Shown piece after piece: positions 1-7,724 of a stretch of 30,698 bases of DNA. Where the stretch lies: the NCBI GenBank assembly GCA_036269915.1, contig DATBDM010000104.1, positions 1 to 30,698 of the forward strand. The letters are read 5' to 3'. This DNA is from DATBDM01 sp036269915 (GTDB taxonomy: Bacteria; Actinomycetota; Thermoleophilia; Solirubrobacterales; Solirubrobacteraceae). The first letter of the stretch is position 1. Each line of letters starts with the position of its first letter. A program made the position numbers and the translations under genes. A model generated the notes under the pieces. That model was given only the letters and a program-made list of their open reading frames with translations. It did no database searches and was not told the origin of the DNA.

Positions 1-278
1 ACGTCGATCTCGTGGATCTCCGGCGGCTTGGCGAACAGATCGGCGTTGTCGCCGAGGCCCTGCGCGACGGCGCCGTTGAGATGGGCCTGGCGGCCGCTGT
101 CGTCCTCGAAGGCGTCGAGGATCGCGAACGTGGACGGTCCGATCTGGAGCGCGTACCAGACGAGGGTGTCCGGCTCCTGCTCGACCAGTGACTGGGCCGA
201 GCGCAGGAAGTCCGCCACTGCGTCCTCCTTGCCCATCGCCGCTTCGAGACGCACGTAGAGTCCGACGTTGAGAGCCAT
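1..278 (-). CDS. Antibiotic biosynthesis monooxygenase (ABM)-like protein, 3' end cut by window edge
   Basis: The minus-strand reading frame starts with ATG at 278 and stays open to the left edge, giving 92 residues without a stop, so the C-terminus lies outside. The start MALNVGLYVRLEAAMGKED, the spacing of a beta strand, helix and strand, and the motif TFAILDAFEDDSGRQAHL are typical of the dimeric ferredoxin-like ABM/YgiN fold, in which small enzymes oxidise quinols or polyketides, or simply bind small ligands. No catalytic residue can be assigned from the sequence alone. It begins 17 bases after the stop of the glycosyltransferase gene and has the same direction, so it may be the last gene of that operon. 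The family is supported by overall pattern; the substrate is unknown. Confidence 0.7.
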   Translation of the reverse strand, partial: MALNVGLYVRLEAAMGKEDAVADFLRSAQSLVEQEPDTLVWYALQIGPSTFAILDAFEDDSGRQAHLNGAVAQGLGDNADLFAKPPEIHEID

Positions 279-295
279 GTCCTGATGTGTTCCCC

Positions 296-1432
296 TCACC
301 CCGCCCGGGCGAACACCCAGAAGCGCAGCGCGACGTAGCGCAGCGCCGTCGCGGCGGCGCTGGCGAGCAGCAGGACGGCGAGCTCGGTGGCGTGCGAGGC
401 GCCCGGCGCGGCCCCGTGCAGCAGCGCGACCGCGCAGGCCGTCAGCAACAGGCCGAGCGCGAAGACGAACAGGCCGGCCGCGTGGTGGCGGCCCAGCCCC
501 TCGCGGCCGCGCACCCCGAAGGTGAGCCGGCGGTTGGCGGCCGTGTTGGCGACGGCCGTGACCGCGAGCGCGAGCGCGTTGGCCGCCTGCGCGCCCAGCG
601 GGGTGCGCAGCGCGAGGTAGAGCACCGCGTAGGCGAGCGTCGAGGCGACGCCGACGAGCGCGAAGCGCCACACCTGCCCGCCGAGGGCGAGCCGGGCGAC
701 GCCGCGCAGGTCGTCGCACGCGGTGCGCACGAGGCGCACCCGCGAGTCCGGGTCGTCGATCCAGTCGACCGGGACCTCATGGATGCGCAGGCCCGAGCGC
801 TGGGCGAGCACGAGCAGCTCGGTGTCGAAGAACCAACCGTCGTCGCGCACGCGCGGCAGCAGCCGCCGCAGCACGTCGGCGCGACCGGCCTTGAAGCCGC
901 ACTGGGCGTCGGAGAAGCGCGCGCCGAGCGTCGCGTGCAGGATGCGGTTGTAGCCGCGCGAGATCAGCTCGCGCTTGGGGCCGCGGGTGACGCGCGCGCC
1001 GGGGGCGAGGCGCGTGCCGATCGCGAGGTCCGAGTGCCCGGAGAGGAGCGGGGCGACGAGCGGCAGCAGCGCGCGCAGGTCGGTCGAGAGGTCGACGTCC
1101 ATGTAGGCGAGGACGGTCGCGTCGCTCGCGCTCCAGGCGGCGCGCAGCGCGCGGCCGCGCCCCTTCTCGGGCAGTCGGAGCACCTCGACGCGCGGCAGCG
1201 ACCCGGCGAGCTCGGCGGCGATCGCCGGGGTGCGGTCGGCGCTCGCGTTGTCGGCGATCACGATCCGCCAGCTGAACGGGAAGCTCGTGGAGAGGAAGCG
1301 GTGCAGCCGGTGGATCGAGGCCGCCAGCGCGCCCTCCTCCTCGTGTACCGGCACCACCACCTCGACCTGCGGGGGCGCCGTCACCGCGTCCCGCTCGGGG
1401 CGGGGGGCCGGCAGGGGGAGCGTTGCGGTCAT
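296..1432 (-). CDS. Family 2 glycosyltransferase fused to a C-terminal GtrA membrane domain
   Basis: The 378-residue protein has two parts. Residues about 22-250 form a GT-A glycosyltransferase of the dolichyl-phosphate glucose/mannose synthase type: the nucleotide-binding start VEVVVPVHEEEGA, DNASADRTP (61-69), a DxD metal motif in YMDVDLST (110-117), the DAQCGFKAGR motif (175-184), and WFFDTELL (200-207). Residues about 253-378 contain four hydrophobic segments and the VANTAANRRLTF signature of GtrA proteins, which are thought to move lipid-linked sugars across the membrane. The enzyme probably loads a sugar onto a polyprenyl phosphate at the inner membrane face, with the GtrA part helping flip or anchor it. 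It follows the sensor kinase after a 5-base gap, so it is co-transcribed with the two-component system and may be an envelope-modification output of it. A much longer open frame continues upstream but is the antisense-like second frame of the kinase. Confidence 0.88.
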   Translation of the reverse strand: MTATLPLPAPRPERDAVTAPPQVEVVVPVHEEEGALAASIHRLHRFLSTSFPFSWRIVIADNASADRTPAIAAELAGSLPRVEVLRLPEKGRGRALRAAWSASDATVLAYMDVDLSTDLRALLPLVAPLLSGHSDLAIGTRLAPGARVTRGPKRELISRGYNRILHATLGARFSDAQCGFKAGRADVLRRLLPRVRDDGWFFDTELLVLAQRSGLRIHEVPVDWIDDPDSRVRLVRTACDDLRGVARLALGGQVWRFALVGVASTLAYAVLYLALRTPLGAQAANALALAVTAVANTAANRRLTFGVRGREGLGRHHAAGLFVFALGLLLTACAVALLHGAAPGASHATELAVLLLASAAATALRYVALRFWVFARAG

Positions 1433-1437
1433 GCCCT

Positions 1438-2901
1438 CTAACTTCGGGCGGCAGGGTGGGACGCCGCTGGGTCCACCCTGAGCTCTTCCTGGGAGTGGGC
1501 GGCGGGGAGCCGCACCACGAAGCGCGCGCCGCCGTCGGGCGCGTTGGAGGCCGTCACCGAGCCGCCGTGGGCGTGCACGATCCCGGCCACGATCGCGAGG
1601 CCGAGCCCGGCGCCCGCGCGCCCGCGCTCGCGGCCGCCCTCGGCGCGCCAGAAGCGCTCGAACAGCGCGTCGGGGTCCTCGTCGGGCAGCCCGGGCCCGT
1701 GGTCGCGCACGCTGAGCTCGACCCAGGCCCCCTCCGTGACGACGCCGACGTCGACCGGCGTGCCCGCGGGCGTGTGGACGAGCGCGTTGCGCATCAGGTT
1801 GCCGACGACCTGGCGCAGGCGGTCGGGGTCGGCGTGGACGAGCGCCGGCGCCGCGGCGCCGACCTCGATCGCCCGGTCGGGGGCGGTCGCGCGCGCGTCG
1901 TCGGTGGTCTCGCGCGCGATCTCGGCGAGGTCGGCGAGCTCGCGGCGCGTGTCGGGCTCCTCGTCGAGGCGCGCGAGCGTGAGCAGGTCCTCGACGAGCA
2001 CGCCCATGCGCGCCGCCTCCTGCTCGATCCGCTGCATCGCCTTCTCGGTGTCCTCCGGGCTGCGCGCGGCGCCGATCCGGAACAGCTCGGCGTAGCCGCG
2101 GATCGACGCGAGCGGCGTGCGCAGCTCGTGCGAGGCGTCGGCGAGGAAGCGGCGCAGCCGGTCCTCGGACGCCTGCCTGCGGGCGAACGCCTCCTCCAGG
2201 CGCGCGAGCATCGCGTTGAGCGCGAGTCCGAGCCGGCCGACCTCGGTGCGCTGGGTGGCGGGCGTGATGCGGCGCGAGAGGTCGCCGGCGGCGATCGCGC
2301 CGGCCGTCGTGCCCATGCGGTCGAGCGGGCGCAGCCCGAGCCGCACGAGCCACCATGCGCCCGCGCCCAGCGCGAGCAGGACGGCGGCGATGACGAGGCC
2401 CTCGACGAGCAGCAGTCGGTTGAGCGTCTGGTCGGTCTCGGTCAGCGGGATCGCGACGACGATCGTGCCGGCGTGTCGCGGGATGGGCAGCGCGAGCGCG
2501 CGATAGCGGACGTCGCCGCTCGTCGAGCCGACGGTGACGGCGTCGCCCGCCGGCAGCGTGCGGGGCAGCTTCGGGCGTGCGGTGCTCGCCTGGCCATAGG
2601 AGAGCACCACCGGCGTGCCGATCCGCTTGCCGGTCGGGCTGCGCTGCTCGCCGTAGGTGCCGGGCGGCAGGCTGACCGTCGGCCCGCCGCGGTCGCCGTC
2701 GTCCGGCTGCCCGCCGCCGGGCAGCGGCGAGCTCTGGTCGTCGAACGCGTGGCCGAGGATCGGGACCGCGGTCGCGGCCTGCTGGTCGATCCGCTGCAGC
2801 ATGAACGAGCGCTGCTCGGCGTAGGTCACGCCGGCGAGCACCACGAGGCCCACCGCGGCGAGGACGAGCAGCCCGGCGATCAGCCGGGCGCGCAGCGACA
2901 T
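1438..2901 (-). CDS. Sensor histidine kinase (two transmembrane helices, HAMP, HisKA, HATPase)
   Basis: The protein is 487 residues long. A first transmembrane helix lies at about residues 8-26, an extracytoplasmic sensor of roughly 130 residues rich in Gly, Pro and Asp follows, and a second helix lies at about 163-187. A HAMP linker (RLGLRPLDRMGTTAGAIAAG, 187-206) leads to the phosphoacceptor box DASHELRTPLASIRGY with His258, the N box VGNLMRNALVHTP with Asn372, and the ATP-lid motifs DHGPGLP and GAGLGLAIV. All residues needed for autophosphorylation are present. It would sense an envelope signal and phosphorylate the regulator encoded one base upstream (gap of a single base). Layout resembles MprB/TrcS-class actinobacterial kinases. 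The signal is not known. Confidence 0.95.
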   Translation of the reverse strand: MSLRARLIAGLLVLAAVGLVVLAGVTYAEQRSFMLQRIDQQAATAVPILGHAFDDQSSPLPGGGQPDDGDRGGPTVSLPPGTYGEQRSPTGKRIGTPVVLSYGQASTARPKLPRTLPAGDAVTVGSTSGDVRYRALALPIPRHAGTIVVAIPLTETDQTLNRLLLVEGLVIAAVLLALGAGAWWLVRLGLRPLDRMGTTAGAIAAGDLSRRITPATQRTEVGRLGLALNAMLARLEEAFARRQASEDRLRRFLADASHELRTPLASIRGYAELFRIGAARSPEDTEKAMQRIEQEAARMGVLVEDLLTLARLDEEPDTRRELADLAEIARETTDDARATAPDRAIEVGAAAPALVHADPDRLRQVVGNLMRNALVHTPAGTPVDVGVVTEGAWVELSVRDHGPGLPDEDPDALFERFWRAEGGRERGRAGAGLGLAIVAGIVHAHGGSVTASNAPDGGARFVVRLPAAHSQEELRVDPAASHPAARS

Positions 2902-2902
2902 C

Positions 2903-3607
2903 TCAGCTCCTCGGTGCCCTCAGCGCATAGCCGACGCCGCGAACGGTGTGGATCAGCGCGGGCCCGTTGCCGTCGAGCTTCTTGCGCAGGTAGGAGATGT
3001 AGGTCTCGAGCACGCGCGCGTCGCCGCCGAAGTCGTAGTCCCAGACGTGGTCGAGCAGCTGCGCGCGCGTGAGCACCCGGCGGGGGTTGAGCATCAGGTA
3101 GCGCAGCAGCCGGTACTCGGTCCCGGTCAGCTCGACGTGCTCGCCGGCGCGGGTGACCTCGCGCGTGTCCTCGTCGAGCTCGAGGTCCTCGAAGGAGAGC
3201 CGGTTGGAGTCGGGCTCCGACAGGCCGGCGCGGCGCAGGATCGTGCGGATGCGGGCGACGAGCTCCTCGAGGCTGAACGGCTTGGTGACGTAGTCGTCGC
3301 CGCCCGTGGTCAGCCCGCGGATCTTGTCCTCGGTGGCGTCGCGCGCGGTGAGGAAGACGATCGGGACCTGCGCGCGCTCGGCGCCCAGCCGGCGGGCGAC
3401 GTCGAAGCCTTCCATGTCCGGGAGCATCACGTCGAGCACCATCAGGTGCGGCTTGAAGCTCGCGACGCGCTCGAGCGCCTCCCGGCCGGTGCCGGCGCCC
3501 TCGACGGCGAAGCCCTGGAAGCGGAGCGCCATCGAGACGACGTCGACGATGTTCGGCTCGTCGTCGACGACGAGGATGCGGTGTGGGTCGGCGGCGGGAG
3601 CGGTCAT
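2903..3607 (-). CDS. OmpR/PhoB-family response regulator
   Basis: The 234-residue protein begins HRILVVDDEPNIVDVV with the acidic pair Asp15/Asp16, has the phosphoacceptor Asp59 in LMVLDVMLPDMEGFD, Thr87 in FLTARD and Lys109 in YVTKPFSLEELVARI, so the receiver domain (about 9-125) is intact. Residues about 140-232 form the winged-helix DNA-binding domain with ELTGTEYRLLRYLMLN, RAQLLDHVWDYDF and TYISYLRKKLD. It is the partner of the kinase just downstream (one-base gap) and begins the operon that also contains the glycosyltransferase. Repeated CTGAG/CTCAG elements lie just upstream of its start and may be its own binding sites. Membership in the MprA/TcrA/PrrA-like actinobacterial branch is likely from the sequence style but cannot be fixed by eye. 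Confidence 0.95.
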   Translation of the reverse strand: MTAPAADPHRILVVDDEPNIVDVVSMALRFQGFAVEGAGTGREALERVASFKPHLMVLDVMLPDMEGFDVARRLGAERAQVPIVFLTARDATEDKIRGLTTGGDDYVTKPFSLEELVARIRTILRRAGLSEPDSNRLSFEDLELDEDTREVTRAGEHVELTGTEYRLLRYLMLNPRRVLTRAQLLDHVWDYDFGGDARVLETYISYLRKKLDGNGPALIHTVRGVGYALRAPRS

Positions 3608-3642
3608 CGCTGTTCAGGATCGGCGCGTAGCCTTGGAGTTTC

Positions 3643-3683
3643 CTGAGAAGCCGCTTGGTATGCGCTGAGGAGTCCCTCAGCGC
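3643..3683. promoter_or_regulatory. Possible response-regulator binding repeats and hairpin upstream of the regulator gene
   Basis: On the plus strand CTGAG occurs at 3643-3647 and again at 3665-3669, exactly 22 bases (two helical turns) apart, and an inverted copy CTCAG lies at 3676-3680. The last two are part of a perfect 9-base inverted repeat, GCGCTGAGG (3662-3670) and CCTCAGCGC (3675-3683), with a 4-base loop, which overlaps the stop codon of the preceding small gene. OmpR-type regulators commonly bind direct repeats spaced by whole helical turns, so autoregulation is plausible; the hairpin could also act as a weak terminator, although no T-run follows on the minus strand. Confidence 0.35.
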
Positions 3684-3958
3684 TTGCGCTTCGGCCCGCG
3701 CGTGACCCGCTTGGGCAGCGGGAACGGCGAGAACGCGTCCGCGACCGCGCCGGCGAAGGCCCGCGGCTCGAGCCTCGACGCCAGATCGCGCAGCTCGGCC
3801 TTCTCGGCGGGGCTCAGCGTCCGCCCCCTGCGCGCGAGCTCGGCCATGCGCCGCCGCTCCACGGGTGACAGCGCACGCATGTGGCGGCGTGCGAGCAGCG
3901 CGAGCTGCACGACGGCGAGGACCTTGAGGAACGGCAGGCGCCGCACGGCTCCGAACAT
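3677..3958 (-). CDS. Small basic protein of unknown function (93 aa)
   Basis: The protein starts MFGAVRRLPFLKVLAVVQLA with one short hydrophobic stretch, then carries two helical repeats with similar cores, LSPVERRRMAELARRG and LSPAEKAELRDLASRL, and ends in a very basic tail, PKRVTRGPKRKR. The repeated S-P-x-E-[RK] helix starts look like a small alpha-helical bundle and the tail may touch nucleic acid or phospholipid head groups. The gene begins 25 bases after the stop of the MMPL gene and points the same way, so it can be read from that transcript. I do not recognise a named family. Good codon use and clean start-stop spacing make it likely to be real. Confidence 0.7.
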   Translation of the reverse strand: MFGAVRRLPFLKVLAVVQLALLARRHMRALSPVERRRMAELARRGRTLSPAEKAELRDLASRLEPRAFAGAVADAFSPFPLPKRVTRGPKRKR

Positions 3959-3983
3959 GGGGGAGGCCTACCCGCCACGGGCG

Positions 3984-6431
3984 TCAGGCGTGCACCGCCT
4001 CCTCCGCTTGGCGCTCCTTGGCCGCCCGGTCGCGCTCGTCGAACCACTCTTCGCCTTCGATCGACAGGTTCGGGACCCATTCCAGCCAGCGCGGGAACCA
4101 CCAGTTCGCGCGGCCGATGACGACCATCACCGCGGGCACGAGCAGGCAGCGCACGAGCGTCGCGTCGACGGCGACGGCCACGCCCATCCCGACGCCGAAC
4201 TGCTTGACGGTCGGGTCGCCGTTGATCACGAAGGCGAAGAAGACGCTGACCATGATCAGGGCCGCCGAGGTGATCACGCGCCCGGTGTTGGCCACGCCGT
4301 CGATCACCGCCTGCTTGTTGTCATGGTGCTCCAGCCAGCGCTCCCGGATGTGCGTCATCAGGAAGACCTCGTAGTCCATCGAGAGGCCGAAGAGGATCGC
4401 GAACATCATCAACGGGACGTAGGAGACGATCGGCACCTCGCCGTCGAGGCCGATCAGGCTCGCGCCCCAGCCCTTCTCGAACACCGCGGTCACGACGCCG
4501 AACGCCGCACCGATCGAGATCAGGTTCATGAGCCCCGCGGTCAGCGGGATCAGGATCGAGCGGAACGCGATCAGCAGCAGGAAGAAGCTGAGCGCGACGA
4601 CGACGGCGATCGTCAGCACGAGCCGGCTCGAGATCTCGTCGGCGAGGTCGACGTAGCCGGCGGTCGTGCCGCCGACGGCCGCGCTCATGGACGCGCCCTT
4701 GGTCGCCTTCGGGATGGTCGTGTCGCGCAGGGTGCGCACGAGCTGCTCGGTCGCCTGATCCGACGGTGCCGACGAGGGGGTCACGGTCAGCACGGCCGCG
4801 GTGCCCTTGCCGTTGACCAGCGGCTCGGTGACCGAATGGACGTCGGGCGCCTTCTTGATGTCGTTGCGCAGCGTCTGCAGGCGCGGGTCGGTCGCGGTCT
4901 GGTCGAGCTGCTTGCGCTTGGCGTCGGAGGACTGCGTGATCTTGTTGAGCTGCTTGTCGCGCTGCGGCTTGACCTGCGCCGCCGCCTGCTGGTCGGCCTG
5001 GTCGGGTGGCAGGCCCTCGGCCTCGAGCTGCTGCGCGAGCTGCGCCTGCTTGGCGTCGGCCTGCTTGTTGGCCTTCTGCTTGTCGGACTGCTCGGACGAG
5101 TTCAGCTTGTCGAGGTTGGACTGATCGGCCTTGGCGGGCTTCTGCGTGAGGTTGACGCTGATCAGCAGCGCGCCGTTGGAGCCGACGCCGAAGCCCTTGG
5201 TCATGGTGTCGTAGGACTGGCGCGAGTTGGTGTCGGTGGGCAGCGCCCCGTTGTCCTGCTGGCCGAGGGTCAGGTCGAGCACGGGCAGGGCGAGCAGCCC
5301 GAGGATCACGACCGCGCCGACGAGGCAGGGCCACGGCCGGGCCGCCACGGCGCGGCCCCAGCGCGCCCAGCCGTGCGGATGGTCGTCGGCCGCGTGGTCG
5401 TGGTGCGGCAGCGCGAGCCGGTCGATGCCGTCGCCGACCACCGCGAGCAGCGCGGGCAGCATGGTGATCGCGCCGGTGACGGCGACCGCGACGACCAGCG
5501 CCGACGTGTAGCCGAGCGTGGTCACCAACGGGATGCCGACCACCGCCAGCGAGAGCAGGGCGATGATGACCGTGCCTCCGGCGAAGAGGATCGCGCCGCC
5601 CGAGGTCGCGACCGCGCGCGCAATCGACTCCCGCGTGTCCATGCCGCCTCGCCGCTGCGCCTGGTGGCGGGTGACGATGAACAGCGCGTAGTCGATCCCG
5701 ACGCCGAGCCCGATCATCGTCGCGAGCGTCGGCGCCACGGTCGGCACCTCGGCGACGTGGCTGAGCAGGGTGACGATCGAGAGGCCGCAGACGAGGCCGA
5801 GGAGCGCGGTCGTGATCGGCAGCGCCATCGCCACCGCGGTCCCGAAGGTGAACAGCAGCACGAGGATCGCCGCGCCGATGCCGATCACCTCGCTCGAGTG
5901 GGTCTCGGGCTTGGAGACCTTCTGGCCGAGGTAGCCGCCGAACGCCGGCTTCAGTCCCGCGGCCTTCGCGGGCTGCGCCGCGTCGACGATCCGGTTCGCG
6001 TCGTCGAGCGTCAGTTGATTCGGGCTCAGGCGCAGGCGCAGCGCGATGTAGCCGATCGTCTTGTCCTTGTTGAGCAGCGACTTCCCTTGCGTGGACAGCG
6101 GGCTCGTCGCGCCGCGGACGCCCGGGTCGGCCTTGAGCGCCTTGACCGTGTCCGCGATCGGCTTCGCGAACCGCGAGTCGGTGATCTTCGTGCCGGACGG
6201 GGCCAGCATCGCCACGGGAATGACGCCGTTCGCCTGCGAGGCGAAGTGCGCGTCGAGCACGTTGGTGGCCCGCTGCGAGTTCGATCCCGGCAGCGTCAGG
6301 TTGTCGTTGACGTTCGTGCCGGCGGAACGGGCCCAGCCGGCGAGAGCGACGAAGATCACGAGCCAGACCGCGAGCACGATCCAGCGATGGCGCACGCACG
6401 CGCCCCCGAGGCGATACAGCACTGAGGTCAT
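3984..6431 (-). CDS. MMPL/RND-family membrane exporter
   Basis: The 815-residue protein starts MTSVLYRLGGACVRHRWIVL with the first transmembrane helix at about 16-35. It has the two-fold MMPL architecture: an extracytoplasmic loop, a helix bundle with GVGIDYALFIVTRHQAQRR, a second large loop and a second bundle with FGLSMDYEVFLMTHIRERW. The two Asp-Tyr pairs correspond to the proton-relay and linker positions of MMPL transporters, which export lipids, glycolipids or hydrophobic small molecules by proton-motive force. The second outer loop (about residues 425-535) carries an unusually polar Gln/Lys/Asp-rich segment likely to be coiled coil. The start ATG overlaps the stop TGA of the upstream protease (ATGA), arguing for coupled translation. 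The substrate cannot be told. Confidence 0.93.
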   Translation of the reverse strand: MTSVLYRLGGACVRHRWIVLAVWLVIFVALAGWARSAGTNVNDNLTLPGSNSQRATNVLDAHFASQANGVIPVAMLAPSGTKITDSRFAKPIADTVKALKADPGVRGATSPLSTQGKSLLNKDKTIGYIALRLRLSPNQLTLDDANRIVDAAQPAKAAGLKPAFGGYLGQKVSKPETHSSEVIGIGAAILVLLFTFGTAVAMALPITTALLGLVCGLSIVTLLSHVAEVPTVAPTLATMIGLGVGIDYALFIVTRHQAQRRGGMDTRESIARAVATSGGAILFAGGTVIIALLSLAVVGIPLVTTLGYTSALVVAVAVTGAITMLPALLAVVGDGIDRLALPHHDHAADDHPHGWARWGRAVAARPWPCLVGAVVILGLLALPVLDLTLGQQDNGALPTDTNSRQSYDTMTKGFGVGSNGALLISVNLTQKPAKADQSNLDKLNSSEQSDKQKANKQADAKQAQLAQQLEAEGLPPDQADQQAAAQVKPQRDKQLNKITQSSDAKRKQLDQTATDPRLQTLRNDIKKAPDVHSVTEPLVNGKGTAAVLTVTPSSAPSDQATEQLVRTLRDTTIPKATKGASMSAAVGGTTAGYVDLADEISSRLVLTIAVVVALSFFLLLIAFRSILIPLTAGLMNLISIGAAFGVVTAVFEKGWGASLIGLDGEVPIVSYVPLMMFAILFGLSMDYEVFLMTHIRERWLEHHDNKQAVIDGVANTGRVITSAALIMVSVFFAFVINGDPTVKQFGVGMGVAVAVDATLVRCLLVPAVMVVIGRANWWFPRWLEWVPNLSIEGEEWFDERDRAAKERQAEEAVHA

Positions 6432-7648
6432 CCCACGCTCCCGAGCGCTCGTCCGAGGTTGATCCGTCCACCCGTCACGGTCTTGCCGCTGAGCGCAGGC
6501 AGCTTGTCGACGGTCTTCTTGAGCGTGCTCTTGACGTCCGAGTAGTCGAGGTCGGAGTCCTTCGCGCGCAGCATCGCGGCGGCGCCGGCCACGAACGGCG
6601 CCGCCATCGAGGTCCCGCTGAGCTGCTTGTAGCCCGACCCGAGGTAGGTCGACCAGATGTCGTCGCCGGGGGCGGCGAGGTCGACCGACTTCGAGCCGAA
6701 GTTCGAGAAGCTCGCGAGCTTGTCCGCGTCGGTCGTCGCGGCGACCGTGAGGATGTTCGCGTAGGTGTAGGACGCGGGGTACTCGGGCGTCTTGTCGATC
6801 GAGTCGCCGTCGTTGCCGGCGGCCACCACGAGCAGGACGCCCTTGCCCTTGGCGTCGCCCACCGCGTCCGACAGCGCCGAGGACTTGCTCGAGGAGCCGA
6901 ACGAGCAGTTGACGACCTTCGCGTGCTCCTTGATGGCGTACTCGATGCCCGCGACGGCGTCGGTGGTCGAGCCGCGGCCGTTGGCGTTCATGAAGCGGAT
7001 CGGCATGATCTGCGCCTGCCAGCAGACGCCGGCCACGCCGAGCGCGTTGTTCCCGCGGCCGCCGAGGATGCCCGCGACATGCGTTCCGTGACCGTCGGCG
7101 TCCGCGCCGCCGCCCGACCCGTCGTAGATGTCGACGCCGTAGTAGTCGTCGACGTAGCCGTTGTGGTCGTCGTCCTTGTTGTTGCCCTTGATCTCGTCCG
7201 GGTTGTGCCAGAAGTTGCCCTTGAGGTCCGGATGGTCGAGCTGCGCGCCGCTGTCGAGCGTCGCGACGCGGCCGCACTTTGTGCGGTGGTCCCACGCGTT
7301 CGTCGCGGCGATGCCCGGGTCCGTCGGGAGCCCGTACTGGGCCGCGAACAGCGGGTCGTCAGGGACCGTCGCGGACGTGCGCAGGTAGAAGTCGTGCTCC
7401 GCGTAGCGGACGTTCGCCAGTCGGCGCAGCGCGCGTCCGAGCGACGCGCGCGAACGATCGCCGCGCGGGCGGACGGTGAAGGCCCGGATGCCGGAGAGCT
7501 CGCGCACGACGCGGGCGCCGGCGCGGTCGAGGGCGTCACGCGCGGCGGTGCGCGAGACGGCGGTCTTGAAACTGACGATCAGGCGGCCGGGGACGGCGTC
7601 ACGTGCCGCCGCGCGGGTGGGAAGCGCCAGCGCGGAGAGCAGGACCAA
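6428..7648 (-). CDS. Secreted S8 (subtilisin/thermitase-like) serine protease
   Basis: The 406-residue preproenzyme has an apparent short signal peptide ending near residue 15 (TRAAARDAVPG), an I9-like propeptide (VPGRLIVSFKTA to VRYAEHDF), and a catalytic domain that opens with VPDDPLFAAQYGLP as in thermitase-like enzymes. The triad is complete: Asp132 in TLDSGAQLDHPDL, His187 in DGHGTHVAG, Ser347 in GTSMAAPFVAG, with oxyanion Asn279 in AAGNDGD. Acidic loop DDDHNGYVDD (about 159-168) probably binds calcium. The only usable start in frame is TTG at 7648; an in-frame TAG lies at 7681-7679 and no ATG or GTG occurs between, so the signal peptide lacks a charged n-region unless the start is different. 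The stop overlaps the MMPL start by four bases. Probably exported and self-processed; target unknown. Confidence 0.93.
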   Translation of the reverse strand: MVLLSALALPTRAAARDAVPGRLIVSFKTAVSRTAARDALDRAGARVVRELSGIRAFTVRPRGDRSRASLGRALRRLANVRYAEHDFYLRTSATVPDDPLFAAQYGLPTDPGIAATNAWDHRTKCGRVATLDSGAQLDHPDLKGNFWHNPDEIKGNNKDDDHNGYVDDYYGVDIYDGSGGGADADGHGTHVAGILGGRGNNALGVAGVCWQAQIMPIRFMNANGRGSTTDAVAGIEYAIKEHAKVVNCSFGSSSKSSALSDAVGDAKGKGVLLVVAAGNDGDSIDKTPEYPASYTYANILTVAATTDADKLASFSNFGSKSVDLAAPGDDIWSTYLGSGYKQLSGTSMAAPFVAGAAAMLRAKDSDLDYSDVKSTLKKTVDKLPALSGKTVTGGRINLGRALGSVG

Positions 7649-7675
7649 GGTGACGAACGCGGGTCGAACGTGCCG

Positions 7676-7705
7676 ACACTAGGCCCACGCGGCTATGCAC
7701 TGCAA
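7676..7705 (-). promoter_or_regulatory. Candidate sigma-70 promoter for the protease-MMPL operon
   Basis: On the minus strand TTGCAG (7705-7700) and TAGTGT (7681-7676) are separated by 18 bases, close to the -35/-10 arrangement of vegetative actinobacterial promoters (TTGNNN, TANNNT). Transcription would begin around 7669, about 20 bases ahead of the TTG codon at 7648, which fits that codon being the real start. The asparagine synthase stop is at 7725, so the promoter fills the gap between the two genes. Assigned from motif similarity only. Confidence 0.4.
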
Positions 7706-7724
7706 GAGGCTGCTAACCGATCAG

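Noticed and set aside
296..2356. 686-residue minus frame that looks like a kinase-length extension fused to the glycosyltransferase
   Set aside because: The upstream half is Arg/Ala/Gly-rich and is the alternative frame of the sensor kinase gene; the real start is the ATG at 1432.
3684..6425. 913-residue plus frame opposite the MMPL gene
   Set aside because: His/Arg/Gly/Asp-rich, no motifs, codons mirror those of the MMPL gene. A GC-rich antisense artefact.
3984..7295. 1103-residue minus frame extending the MMPL gene into the protease region
   Set aside because: The extra part is a GC-biased shadow of the protease frame; the ATG at 6431 begins a proper transmembrane helix.
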